Shown: positions 11,034-21,174 of the stretch, piece by piece
How the letters are laid out: every line of letters starts with the position of its first letter
How positions within the stretch are numbered: position 1 is the stretch's first letter
Source: Dermanyssus gallinae
Lineage: Eukaryota > Arthropoda > Arachnida > Mesostigmata > Dermanyssidae
DNA: 64,000 nt
Direction of reading: 5' to 3'
Assembly (NCBI GenBank): GCA_003439945.1
Contig: QVRM01005948.1
Coordinates: forward strand, 541,001 to 605,000
The notes under the pieces: generated by a model
The model's input: the letters and a program-made list of their open reading frames with translations, nothing else
What the model was told of the DNA's origin: nothing
Databases searched by the model: none
Translations under genes and position numbers: made by a program

Positions 11034-11653
11034 TCAGTCAGGCAGACCGATAGCACATAGAGTGTCTGCGGACTTTGAACGGCTCGCTACAGACCTCTTG
11101 CAGTATTTTTCCAAGTTATGGGCGCACCTTGTTAAAATCGGAGAGAGTGTTACGGTGGTTGTTTTACCGACGTCATATTCTATACAGTACTGGTCGCAAA
11201 GATATTTTTTGTCAAGCAGTACGGTCCAGTTTAAAACTTTAAAAGCATGCTCGCTTTTGCAGATTGTCAGGTCTATGTTCGATTCCATTCCACGACGGTG
11301 GAATATAGGATCCGAGCCCTTGCCCAGGACAACCATGTCCCCCCCGCTAGCAATTCTAGCAGCACTGTACCTCTTTTGTTAGTGTTGGTAGACCACCAAG
11401 TAGTTGAAGCAGCATTGAAATCTCCAGAAAAGGGAACGTCTTCGCCGGGCGTTTTCGGTTTAACGTGGAATCCGGTTGGTCGCGTCATCCGCACTCGGCA
11501 TAACGCGCTTCGTTCTGCCGCCCGCCTGCAGTTGCATCCAAGGACCTTCTTGGTCCTTTGTAGAAGTCGGCAGGCGCCGAACTCAGCCTTGCTCTGAAAT
11601 GTTGTCTTCCTCAGCCTCCGCGATGGCCAGAAAGGGTCATCGACCATGGCCAC
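11034..11653 (-). pseudogene. R1-like APE endonuclease domain
   Basis: Two overlapping minus-strand frames together give the endonuclease. The first carries VPFSGDFNAASTTWWSTNTN, with the hallmark GDFNA active-site block, and RG. After a frame shift near 11,340-11,370 the second continues FHRRGMESNIDLTICKSEH and WTVLLDKKYLCDQYCIEY. The S-x-IDLT block and the 'WtVl.d...SDHryI.y' block are typical, but SDH is replaced by CDQ, so both catalytic residues of that motif are gone. Confidence 0.75.
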
Positions 11654-11789
11654 ACTAGCTTCACCTTGATATAGAACGATATCAAAGTTATATAACTATG
11701 CTGATAGCAGCACCAGTCACAGCGATGAAAATCGGTCGTCTCCAGGCCGTTGTAGTTAGAGAAATGTCATAGTGATCACTCTGCCGCGT

Positions 11790-11945
11790 TTTGCCGCACG
11801 TCGAAGTACACGTCCCTCGCACGTCGGCGCAGTGCACATCGAAGCGCACGTACGCCAAGTGCGCGTAGGCGCGATGCAGCCGAAGTGCACGTCGAAGGGC
11901 ACGTTCGAGTGCACGCCCGCTGCACAGCAGCCGTAAGCCCACAAG
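11790..11945. repeat. GC-rich degenerate GCACGTCGAAG repeat
   Basis: Unlike its AT-rich surroundings, this stretch repeats variants of GTGCACGTCGAAG and GCGCACGT on both strands, with no constant period. All frames are open and Arg/Ala/Cys-rich. I read it as a decayed minisatellite. Confidence 0.6.
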
Positions 11946-13230
11946 CACGGATACCCATACGTAGCAATGACGCGGGAGATTGTGGCGACACCAGGTTACT
12001 AGGTTACCAGGTCAACGTCAAATAAGTAGCGCAGGGAAACCATTGGGTTCCCTGTGCTACTGATTTGACGACGAACCACCGTTCTCAACGACGGTCAGCA
12101 TGAGACTAGCATCCCTCGTCTACCGTAGAGTATTCAGCATCAAAGAAAGTAGAAAACGAAATGTCACTGTGGACGGATGGGATAGGCACACTGAACTCGT
12201 ATCATTATATAACTCATGATGGGTCAAATCAATAATGAAGCCTATAGTGTCGTCGCCATCGCTCGATATATCTAATATTCGTTCTTCATTGACAATACTA
12301 TTCATGGTAGGTCTACTAATAAATTGGCTAACCGTACTAATGTTACTTTTACCATTCGTAAAACTAGAAATTTAATCGAACCTATTTTGTATGTTAAAGT
12401 CAGTAGATTGGATACCAACGTGATGCTTATATTTACCTAAAATGGCAAATAAGTTATTTTTTCTATCGCCTTAATACCATAGGAATACAGTCAAGGGAGA
12501 GTGACCTCCTCTATTTGTTGGTGCAAGCCCTTTGTCATGCAGGCCTTAACAAAAATAGACACCATGGTTTATGAATCTAAAAACGTGACTTTTTCGAGTG
12601 TATTTTTGAAAGATAAAATTCTCCGGAAATGAAAATTGGACTAGCTGTATCATAATTGAAGTTAAATGAGTCACATATAATTAATATGCGTTTCTTGCGT
12701 TCAGCAAGGGCGCCGGCGTTTGTCTCATAATAACAGGCAACCATCACGTAAGTAAATTTGAAATATGCTTTCAAAGCAACAACTTCAGTGCCACTCTCTA
12801 TCTTTAATTCACATGTGATTTTTTAATAATGTACAAGTACTAAACAATACGCCTCTTCGGTTACACCGGAATACTAACTATCATCACACGACGGTTCTCT
12901 ATCAGTTACATGCTTACCACCTGCTGCTAACTAGGTTTTGGTTAGAAATACTGCCTCAATATAATTTAAGGCGGCGTAATAGCTAAGCTAAGTTGTGTAC
13001 GATAATCTTAACTTATCGAGCGTGCATTCAATATATGAACATTTCACTTGTTGTTATCCGCGGAGGCAATGGAGGCGGGGCAACGGCCGGGTTGAGTGTA
13101 ACCACGAATTGTATCGAACGCGGGGGGGGAAGAGATGCCAACTGTTCGGCGGAGACGTTGGGGCAGCAATTTAGTCTAAATTGTTTTAAAACAGTGGGCA
13201 GTCTGGGATGATGGTGGGTAAGGGTTGTGG
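11946..13230. other. No supported gene
   Basis: AT-rich sequence apart from the hairpin at 12,017-12,069. Short open frames carry no known motif. Confidence 0.5.
12017..12069. repeat. Inverted repeat / hairpin
   Basis: Left arm 12,017-12,040 and right arm 12,047-12,069 pair over about 23 bp with two mismatches and one bulge around a six-base loop CATTGG (core CAGGGAA / TTCCCTG). It could be a small foldback element or a hairpin RNA; nothing else supports either. Confidence 0.75.
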
Positions 13231-13239
13231 ATGTGGAGG

Positions 13240-13698
13240 TTATACAATTGCTGTTGTGCTCCTGTCAATCAGCGCGGGAGTAGCGGCAGCCGGCAACTTC
13301 TTGATTTGATTTGTGTCTGATATTGAAATCACTGCTGCTTCGCCCTGTTTACCACCCTTAGCTGTCGGAGCAGTAGCCAGCAAACCGAAGTTTGGTTCGC
13401 TTGATGTTATTGTTGCTACTGCTGCAGTGTCAAGAGCCACTGTGGTCCTTTATGCAACAACCGGCAAATCGTAGGTTCGTTCGCCTGGTGTTGTTGCTGT
13501 TGCACTGGTCACAGTTATTGTTGTATCTCGTGCCATCTTGGTTTGAGAAGAGGGGCCGGGGCCGGCGGCGTTTGATTCACTGTGAGCTAAGGTAATATCC
13601 AATTTGGTAAAACCAAGTTCGAATGTTTCGGCATTATCGTTTTCCGTTTTTAAAATCACTTTCTTTAAGTTTCTACTTGCGGATTTAAAAATACACAA
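13240..13698 (-). CDS. Unrecognised open frame with one internal stop
   Basis: One minus-strand frame is open from 13,698 to 13,240 except for a single stop at about 13,447-13,452. The product is Ala/Thr/Ser-rich and polar (LKKVILKTENDNAETFELGF, then ARDTTITVTSATATTPGERT). It might be a gag-like ORF1 piece of the retroelement whose 3' end lies at 13,744 or a chance frame in GTT-rich DNA. No function can be assigned. Confidence 0.25.
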
Positions 13699-13741
13699 TG
13701 TTTCCTCGACGTTGACACAGTAAGTCCTATCATAAGCGGCT

Positions 13742-13885
13742 TGTTTTTTTTTTGTGACAGATTTAGAAACGCTAATGCACTATGGGTTCTGGCAACCAAG
13801 AGCACCTAGTATGGGACTTTTACCCACCAAAAACCTCAATCATCCCCACCCTCAAGAGTTCAAAATTTGTGGCACTACTTTGAGA
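13742..13885 (-). mobile_element. R1-like 3'-end signature repeat with poly(A) (copy 2)
   Basis: A T-run at about 13,744-13,753 (a poly(A) tail on the minus strand) is followed by GATTTAGAAACGCTAATGCA and CACCTAGTATGGGACTTTTA then CCCACC. The same order (T-run, GATTTAGGTGCATAATGCAC, ACTAGTGTGGGACTTC) occurs at 30,110-30,230. Read as a 5'-truncated minus-strand copy. Confidence 0.55.
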
Positions 13886-14850
13886 TCGTGGGAGGGGAGC
13901 CTCGGGCTCTCATGGATCTCGTCGTGTCCTCAGCTTATACCCAAGGGGATGCGTCGAGCCGTCCTACGGAGGGCTGGGTGGCCATAGCCCCTTGCGGAGC
14001 GCCCTCATCTCGGCCACCCATCATAAGCAGCCTGTTCACCCACAAGCTCAAGTATATTTCTTTCCATCAAGGTTATCACACAGGGGCCTGAGCTCTTAAA
14101 CAAGCCTTTGCAGATTGACATTTTTCAAAATAGAGTGAATTTAAAGAGTTACAGGGTCATATATACAAGTGTATACACAGAAAAAAAGGTGATCCAGCTC
14201 CTCAGTATGATACAGTATTCTAGCAAGAAAATACACTTAGCACTACAGTATTGCCGACCCCTTGTATGGTGGCCCCTACAACTTATGGGTCAATCAACAT
14301 CTTCACAGCTCTCTATTTTGCAACGCAAATACTCTCATCGGTATGTTGTACCAGCCAGAAGCAATTTATGTTTTTAAATCCCGCCTTCTTTGTCTAGGCA
14401 CCAAGAGAAATACTATATTCCGGTATCCGCCGGTAGTAAATCACGAGAGGTTTTGTAGGAAAGCGTGGCCACTCTATGAGTATAAATTTTGGAGACTGGT
14501 AAAAGAGCATGGGCAGTGAACAGATCACTAACTAACTAGTGGCGCCGTCGGCAGAAGTTGCATAATTTTAAAGCATCTGAACCCTTTATAGAATGCTTCT
14601 GTACCTACCACCCTACAGCAGGATACCATAAAAATAAATGATAAAAGAAGCTTTGGAGACAGTTAAACGTCCCTTAATTGAAAACCCTATCTGCCCTAAC
14701 TAAAGTTGCAGTAAGGGCATAACATTTTGGCATCAATTGATCTATGTGAGAATGCCAGGATAAATGCTCATGAACTACCGAACCAAGGCATGTTTTCGCC
14801 TCAGAACGATCTACCGTATTAGTACCCAGTCAAAAACAATCAGCATTTGA
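13886..14850. other. No supported gene
   Basis: Possibly further 3' UTR of the minus-strand retrocopy at the left end; otherwise I see nothing assignable. Confidence 0.45.
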
Positions 14851-16440
14851 AGCAGTCCTCCAGCGGGTCACAACATTAAAATATTAGTTGTGCTTGTATT
14901 CACAACCAATTCACATTCATTGAAAACCTCAACAACTTCTTCAACCAACTCAGGTGAAGTGTTAATACCACTATAAACGTTAGCCGCGTCAAGCCGAAAT
15001 ACCGTGTCGTTGGCAAAATCTATCGCATTTCCCAGGTTATCGTGTCTAATTCTCGGAAGTGTAACGTTCAGTAATATCAGAAACATAAATGGACCAAAGA
15101 CTCTGTAGAGCCCTTAAGCCAACAAACTGCCACGTAGATGAAATAAATCCAACCTTTCACGACTGAGACTCATCCTTAAGATAGGAACTAAACCAACTAA
15201 CTATAGAAAACGTGCAGCCCTTGTGGGTCAACTTGATCACACTCAGGTAAGCAATCCATGATCAAGGCAACTGAAGGCAGGCGCCACGTCCAGAAACACG
15301 CCCCAACAAGGCCGATGGCCCAAGGCCAAAACCCGGCTATTTTGGCCGAGTCAACCACATGCTGCCACAGATGTGCTAAGGCTAAGTCTGTCAATCAATT
15401 CTTATAAAAGCCAAATTGGTTTGACGAGAGAACGTGAATGTTCTTTAAATAACAAGTTAAGCTTCTTACTACTAACTTTTTAAAGACCAAGAAATATAGT
15501 CGACAATTGAGATAGAGCGGTAGGTGGACGCAAGACACCTACCCTCTTTATCCTTGTATAATGAGATTACGTTGGTAAATTTCAGACATCTGGGGAAGTA
15601 GCCATGTGTTAAAAGATAAGTTGATTACCCTTACCGAAGGAGCTGCAATTGTGGAGAAGGCTAACTTTAACAGTTTAGCTGTAACACCCATGATTTCACT
15701 AGGCGAGGTAGCATTCAAGTTTCTTTTCGCGCTCTTAACATCAGAGACCTGCACCCGAGGCAACGAAACGAATGTTGCCTCTTTTGAACATAGTTCGTCA
15801 AAGCGGAGTCCACCAGTACACGAATTAACAAGTTTAAAGTTCTATATTCAACCGTAGCGACATGAAGGTTAAGTTCGTCGGCGATCGGTTTGGGCTAGCT
15901 AATTGTGCGAACCCGTGCTGGAAATTAAAACTGATGAGAGCTCTGCCTTAGCGAGCTCTCTACCACAGGCTTCGTTAATATATTTGCACAAATGCCGCGA
16001 GTCCGATTTAATGTCATTAAACCGATTTTTATGGTCATAACTGTCACGAAAAGTACTAGAAACATCCAGATTAATCTTAGCGAATATTTTTCATCATAAA
16101 TCTCGCATTCGGTAGCCCGAATTGCTTCGAAAGCTGAATCTACATAAACCGTCATTAACGCTGATCCAGGATACCCGCCGTATCATGTCAAGAAAAACAT
16201 CAATATTGCGCTAATCATGCCGTCTATGCACTATGACTATGTCCAGATGGTTCCAGATGCAACCAAAACGAGTTGGCGTCATTGACAGAGATAATCCTCG
16301 GATAGTGATCTGAAAATAGTGAAGTTCCTAACACAGCTGCTTCGATGGAACGTAAACCCCTAACCACAGAAAAGAGAGGTATTTCATAGGAGGAGAGTCA
16401 GCCAAATATTGATACTAGAGTCGCATGTATAAGCATGCAG
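14850..16440 (-). pseudogene. Decayed CR1/L2-like LINE (endonuclease end plus reverse transcriptase)
   Basis: Read right to left on the minus strand. An endonuclease-end block (TPTRFGCIWNHLDIVI, about 16,270-16,220) is followed by a linker with YINEACGREL, then VKSAKRNLNATSPSEIMGVT with AKLLKLAFSTIAAPSVRVIN (RT entry block, 15,720-15,600), SSNQFGFYKN (about 15,420), GVFLDVAPAFSCLDHGLL (15,300-15,250) in a shifted frame, and MFLILLNVTLPRI...NAIDFANDTVFRLDAA (15,086-15,000), where FANDT stands for the catalytic FADDT. LVVNTSTTNILML matches the next 'l.vN.sKT..m.f' block. Many stops and shifts and the D-to-N change show an old, dead copy. Confidence 0.7.
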
Positions 16441-16489
16441 GGCAGGCTGCTACTTCGCGGCAATAGGTTTTCAAGGGTGTCAAGCAGCA

Positions 16490-16617
16490 CGTATATATAT
16501 ATATATATATAAAGGCCAGCACTGCCGAGTGTGCAAACGTATTGTAAATGATTAATAACTCATCACAATATTCTCTCTCTATATATATATCTATATATAT
16601 ATATATATATATATATC
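16490..16617. repeat. (TA)n microsatellites
   Basis: Two TA tracts (about 16,492-16,512 and 16,575-16,617) flank a short unique stretch and directly precede the first copy of the 190-bp repeat. Confidence 0.9.
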
Positions 16618-16830
16618 TGCCGTCTTTTGAGCGGGGCTCAGCCGGTGTGTCAAAGCTGACATGCGATCATTCCTACAACTTCCAGGTACTATAAAATGAA
16701 GTGTGAGCTGCTGCAAGAACTAGAGGAGCAACATTTCAAACATTTCAAACAGCTAAAGCAGAAAAGAAAAAGGCACAGATTGAACGATTTAACCATATTA
16801 CTAGTGTGCTACGAAGAGTCTTATCTATAA
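16616..16830 (+). repeat. 190-bp direct repeat, copy 1, with a small conserved ORF
   Basis: Shares GGCTCAGCCGGTGTGTCAAA, then ACAACTTCCAGGTACT, GTGAGCTGCTGCAA and CAGAAAAGAAAAAGGCACAG with 17,108-17,310 at roughly 90% identity by eye. From the ATG at about 16,695 both copies encode MKCELLQ-LEEQHF followed by KQLKQKRKRHRL and LLVC; copy 1 carries a small in-frame duplication (HFKHFK). Probably the 5' region of an unrecognised transposon. Confidence 0.8.
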
Positions 16831-17039
16831 GCTTAAGCTGCGTTTTTATTGACAACCAGATTCTACACACTCGACCTGATTTGTCAGCAACATCTGTACC
16901 GCTAGAAGCCCCTCCGGTCGGAGCACCCGATCCGCATACACTTGTCAACGTGCAATTAGTGGTGCAGCCTTCTGTCTCCATCGTAGCAGATGTTAATGCT
17001 GACGCTAATTCAACAGCCTTGAACCTCACGTTACAAGTA

Positions 17040-17066
17040 CTATATATATATATATATATATATACA
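17040..17066. repeat. (TA)n microsatellite
   Basis: About 12 TA units between the two 190-bp repeats. Confidence 0.9.
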
Positions 17067-17107
17067 TATATGCAAGGTAGCCCGCCTGGATAGACGCTGT
17101 TAAAAAT

Positions 17108-17310
17108 TGTAGCCGCCGACTTTTTGAACGAGGCTCAGCCGGTGTGTCAAAGCTGAAACGCGATCATTCGTACAACTTCCAGGTACTGGAAAATGAAGTG
17201 TGAGCTGCTGCAAAAACTAGAGGAACAACATTTCAAGCAGCTAAAACAGAAAAGAAAAAGGCACAGACTGGACGGTTTAACCACATTGCTAGTGTGCTGC
17301 GGGGAGCCGA
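17108..17310 (+). repeat. 190-bp direct repeat, copy 2
   Basis: Second copy of the 16,616 repeat, same orientation, about 490 bp downstream. The small frame here reads MKCELLQKLEEQHFKQLKQ then KRKRHRLDGLTTLLVC and stops in AATAAATAA around 17,322. Confidence 0.8.
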
Positions 17311-17654
17311 CACTACCCAGAAATAAATAATACTATACTGTGGGGCTTAGAACAAAAACACAGAATACACACGAGAATGAGCAGCTCGTGCAATTACAAT
17401 GGAAGACGGTGTGAGCGGAGGATTAGAAGGGCGTTTGAACGTGAACCGTCCGGAACACAATCTGGAAAATTGAACTTGAAGCAAATACTGGAACTAGCAT
17501 CATGCCTGAGGCGTGGAACAAGGACATTCTTATTGTCATGCCAAATGAAAGGCATAGGAACAGAAGCAAATAATTCAAGTAGAATACTACTTAAAAATTG
17601 CCCCTATAAGATATTTTTGGAAATAATATATAATTCATCACTTCCTCAAAATTC

Positions 17655-17800
17655 AAACGATATGGGTGTGGGTGGCTAAGTGAAAGAGCTATCGCCTTGC
17701 ATTCGGTCGTGTGCATTAAGTCGTGAGTTCAAGTCCTGGAGAACGTACGCAAAACGAATAAGCGGCACAGAAAGGCTTACACAAGATATGAATGCTTAGT
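17655..17800 (+). mobile_element. tRNA-derived SINE-like element
   Basis: A-box-like GGTGGCTAAGTGAAAGAGC (about 17,671-17,689) and B-box-like GAGTTCAAGTCC (17,725-17,736) are spaced as in a tRNA head. A tRNA-unrelated stretch and an A-run (about 17,806-17,814) follow. No cloverleaf closes at the acceptor stem, so I call it a SINE. Confidence 0.55.
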
Positions 17801-17814
17801 CGTGTAAAAAAAAA

Positions 17815-18778
17815 GATGACTCTCGTGGTCACGATTGATCGGCCACGATTGATCGAAAACGCACATATAACCTGGATATCACTATAATGTCGAATTGTCG
17901 CAGCCGAGTGGCGCTTACGAAACCACATAGAAAGCCGAGTAAAGGAAGCAGTTAGGACGGAGGCATTTGAAGCCTACACTGCCGTGGACAGGGAAATTAA
18001 TGCAAATCGACATAGGAAGTCTACGGTACGGTAGCGATGCGACCACTTTGCGTCAACAGCAAAAGACAGCATTATTATGCCTACAGTAAGCGTTCTAACT
18101 TTGACTGAACCTGGATGGCTGAGCGGACAAAAGTGGTGTACGTAGTATATTTAAGGTTAAAAATTAGCCGCCTGTTCTACCCCAGTAGCTCTACCCCAAT
18201 GTGGTGCCTCGTATTGCTGACAGTGCAAGGATTGTGTGCTACCTTTGCTAGTGTGTGTGTGGTTGCTGCTGTACCTCACGATCACGCACCCTCATATATA
18301 CGTGTCGCATCTGTGATCTACTGTTATTGCTATTTGTGGGCATTATACTGTCGTGTGGGGGGTGTCTTCAGGGTTCCGGTGTCGATATGAGCGGTCATAT
18401 GCACGCAAAACGCACGAGAAAGCACGATAAAACGCAAGTTCCAGTGTAAGAAATTCGGCGACCCGCGGTGCGACCGGCCCAGCTGTGATATGTAGGCGTT
18501 TCTATGTTTCGGCAAAATGATCATTTGCGAATGCCGTGAGGTGCTTTCGGCTACAACGGCCGTTTCTAATGGCGCCAATTCGCTCTATGGTTGAAGACAG
18601 GCCAACGAAATGGTTATAGACATACATCCGCTTAACAAACGAAAGGCGGCAAGTTAAACGAAGCTAACGAGAGTAAAACGAGTACACAAAGTATACATTA
18701 GTCCCAGAGTCCCATATTAAATTTACGCGATCTGTAGCACAGTAAACAAATAGATAATTGTTTTAAACTTTTACGTAT
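17815..18778. other. No supported gene
   Basis: Open frames around 18,115-18,578 on both strands show no motif. Confidence 0.45.
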
Positions 18779-18779
18779 G

Positions 18780-19150
18780 AATTTATTGTTATTAGCAAAC
18801 AGCTACCTCGACTGATATGCGCTGCAACAGGTATTCGCTAACGCGGGGGTCCTGAGTTGTAGCGATGACATTCCGGCCCAGTTCCTTAATAAATTTCGTA
18901 GAATCCGGTCCAATCGGGCCAAAAGTCTCTATGGCGATCGGCTGAACTATAATTTGCCATGCTAATTCTTGGTATTGTCTTAATTTTTGGTTTTCGGCGA
19001 GTCGGGCGCCCGCACCTACCTCACAGCTCGTGTTTTGAACGCAGCTTCTAGTTAGAGTACATCTCAAACGAGGAGACGACCACGAGCCCAAAGGGTGAGA
19101 GTTTTTCTGTCCGGCCTCAGCTGGCTATTCCGACTGAGACCAACAGTTGT
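18780..19150 (-). pseudogene. C-terminal fragment of a non-LTR retroelement protein
   Basis: On the minus strand, RPDRKTLTLW (about 19,110) and then KLRQYQELAWQIIV, QPIAIETFGPIGPDSTKFIK, ELGRNVIATTQDPR and YLLQRISVEVAVC (ending 18,792) follow the order RPDg.tl.pW - kY..l - iP.a.ETlG.wG....f...LG.r - dpRs..fL.QRiSvaiq. I know this as the far C-terminus of a group of invertebrate LINE proteins. There is at least one frame shift between the two halves. The RT itself is not present. The fragment at 63,415-64,000 looks like the middle part of the same protein type. Confidence 0.65.
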
Positions 19151-19554
19151 TTTGATAGATAGGCTAGCATTGTGTAATAGTTAAATTAGGATAAACCTAT
19201 ACATAAGGTGTAAGTAAATGTGAACAGTAGATTTGTGTGCAAAACAACAACACTCGCCATCTGCTTGCTTTTCGCCAACGACAACCGATGCTAGAAAAAG
19301 TCTAAAGTCATTGGGTTTCATCAAAAATCTGGGGGCAGTAGTTCTGGATGCAATACGGGCGCGACTGCAAAAAGGCCAGGGATAAGGTGGATTCAAATGA
19401 AAAGGTACGAAACGACACTCGTCCGAGTTAAAGCGCCTTTAAACTTTTCAGACGTTTGCCTCCATTCCGTGCTGTCGTGCTTTGTCTCTGGCTTGAAGTG
19501 ACGGCTCCAATTTTTGTCACTGGTAACGACACACTTCAAAAAGCGGGGTTTTCA
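19151..19554. other. No supported gene
   Basis: No assignable feature between two minus-strand LINE fragments. Confidence 0.45.
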
Positions 19555-20036
19555 TGATGATTGATTGATTTATTGTTCGCTTGGCATGTATACCTGAATA
19601 CACATGTCACCCTTTTGTATCAGGGGCGTTTAGAGCGGCAGCATATATATTGCCTACGCATCCATATAATCCATGTCTACTTCGATACCTACTGAGTATT
19701 TGCTTTCCATTGTGACAACCTCTTCTTTGTAATATCGACCAGGTCATTTCTAACATTTGTTCCTAGAGTTAGGGCCTCCGACAGCTCTATATCCCTTCTC
19801 CCCCCTAAGGCTATACATTATTTAATAATATGTTCGATTGACTCATTCTCTAGCCCACATGCTCAACATGCTGTACTTTGCTCCTTCTTATACTTAGCTC
19901 TATGTATCCTTGTATATCCCTGCCCTGGTATCTGCCAATAGCCCACTCGCTCTTGAATTTTCGTATACCCATTCTACCCCGCCCTTTGCCCGCTTTTCCT
20001 TTCCATACATAGTTGCCAAACTTGATCTGGAGCCTA

Positions 20037-20477
20037 TCACCAATAATTTGTCATATATGACTTGTTTACCTTCAATTTCACTATTTTCTTTGATACTCTC
20101 GCCCTTGCCCATTGCTGACAATTGTACCCAATCTCCCTAGGTGCAAACTCTACTCTGCGATCCCACTCCGTTTTAATCCTAAGTGCCGTCTTTACCAGCT
20201 GCATCTGTTTAACCCATCTTTTATATGTGACATTTTCAATCCTACTACTAAATCTAAGCTTACTTGGTACTTCCCTTTGTATAAATTTTGACATTTCCCC
20301 TTCCCCCTTAAGAAATTTCCTGGCGCAATTAAAACGGCAACCCAATGCAAATTTTATCACCTCTCTTTGTATTGTTTCTAACTTCTTTCTCAACCCTGCG
20401 CTGTGGACCAGAGAGGCATTAGCAAAGGTCAATCCTGGCACATACATGGCCTTCCATATATCCTTGTTACTATACAT
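20037..20477 (-). pseudogene. Thumb/C-terminal region of the same element
   Basis: 146 codons continuing the RT in another frame: 'l..i..r..fafG.....' type block LETIQREVIKFALGCRFNC, then YKRWVKQMQLVKTALRIKTE. Ends at a stop, after which homology seems to continue in other frames to about 19,700. Confidence 0.65.
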
Positions 20478-21040
20478 TTATTAAACCCCCAGAGGCCCTT
20501 ACATCTTACTGCATTTCTTCCTATTTTAGCCTTCTTCCTCCCTATTATCTCTTCGTCCTCTAAATAATCACCCCCTGTAGTCATTGTCACTCCAAGATAC
20601 TTGTACTGACTTTTATAATCCAAGTCTTTTCCCTGTACTACAAGCTGCTTTGCCCCCCTAGTCCCATTAAATACTAAAACTGCGCTCTTTTTTCCATTTA
20701 GCGCCATGCTCAGTTCCTCCGCTGCTTCCCCACATACATTCAACATTTGTTCAACTTCGCTAGTACCCCGCCCTAACACTACCATATCGTCAGCAAACAG
20801 CAGCACGGGTGTCTTGATATATACACCCTTTTCCCCTATCTGCCATTCCAAACCCGTTCTACTAAACCAGGTACCAACCTGTCGTCCACACTTGGTGAGG
20901 TATATCGCCGGTTGAACACTTTTCGCAGTCAAAAATCTGATGACAACTCGCTGCGCCTCAATCGTCGCTCTTAGACCCCTTCCACTTTCCGCCCAGCCAA
21001 GCGACGTCCCGTCAACTATAAACTTGCTCGCTGTTGTCAT
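20429..21040 (-). pseudogene. RT palm and post-palm region of the 19,555-21,040 element
   Basis: 203 codons open with the catalytic LLFADDMVVLG at about residues 81-91, an N-G-K-K-S-A block (equivalent to 'N..KT') at about 118 and YKYLGVTM at about 147. Known role: strand synthesis in target-primed reverse transcription. It joins the next 146-codon frame (20,477-20,037) by a single shift. Confidence 0.75.
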
Positions 21041-21174
21041 AATTCCCTATGCGGACGACATTGTATTGTACAGTCGCATTATAGAAGCCTGAAACATTTT
21101 AAACTTTACTGCGCCGAAAATGGCCTTTGAACAAACACTGAAAAACTATTAAGTTTACACTAAAAGGGCTACTG

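Larger units (their letters stand above)
7190..11700 (-). mobile_element. R1-like non-LTR retrotransposon, near full-length ORF2, interrupted by a second LINE
   Basis: Read right to left on the minus strand, R1-type ORF2 blocks occur in order: endonuclease (about 11,653-11,034), a linker with YWWDEEIALARRRCIWA (about 11,030), RT (10,785-9,715), post-palm LARLMPNN-type block ending at about 9,720, continuation after the interruption at 8,140-7,930, then the W/zinc-knuckle region (7,640-7,330) and a tail to about 7,190. A CR1-like LINE on the opposite strand (about 8,137-9,720) splits the LMPNN/GPRESRRR block. A 173-bp foreign R1 fragment sits at 7,655-7,827. Stops and frameshifts make it non-functional. 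R1 elements normally sit in 28S rDNA; no rDNA is seen here, so this is a non-rDNA relative. Confidence 0.82.
19555..21040 (-). mobile_element. 5'-truncated non-LTR retrotransposon (unassigned clade)
   Basis: The minus-strand RT palm enters with GVYIKTPVLLFADDMVVLG (catalytic FADD intact), then ELSMALNGKKSAVLVFNGTR and YKSQYKYLGVTMTTGGDYLE. A frame shift near 20,430-20,477 leads into a long thumb/C-terminal region (MYVPGLTFANASLVHSAGLR, LETIQREVIKFALGC) to 20,037. Further shifted blocks with a knuckle-like 'CGLENESIEHII' lie near 19,860-19,820. The 3' end is marked by AATAAATCAATCAATCA on the minus strand near 19,560-19,576. Upstream RT blocks are missing, so the copy is 5'-truncated around 21,040. 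Confidence 0.78.

Noticed and set aside
7190..11700. Canonical 28S-specific R1 insertion
   Set aside because: No 28S rDNA sequence is seen at either side, so it is only an R1-like relative.
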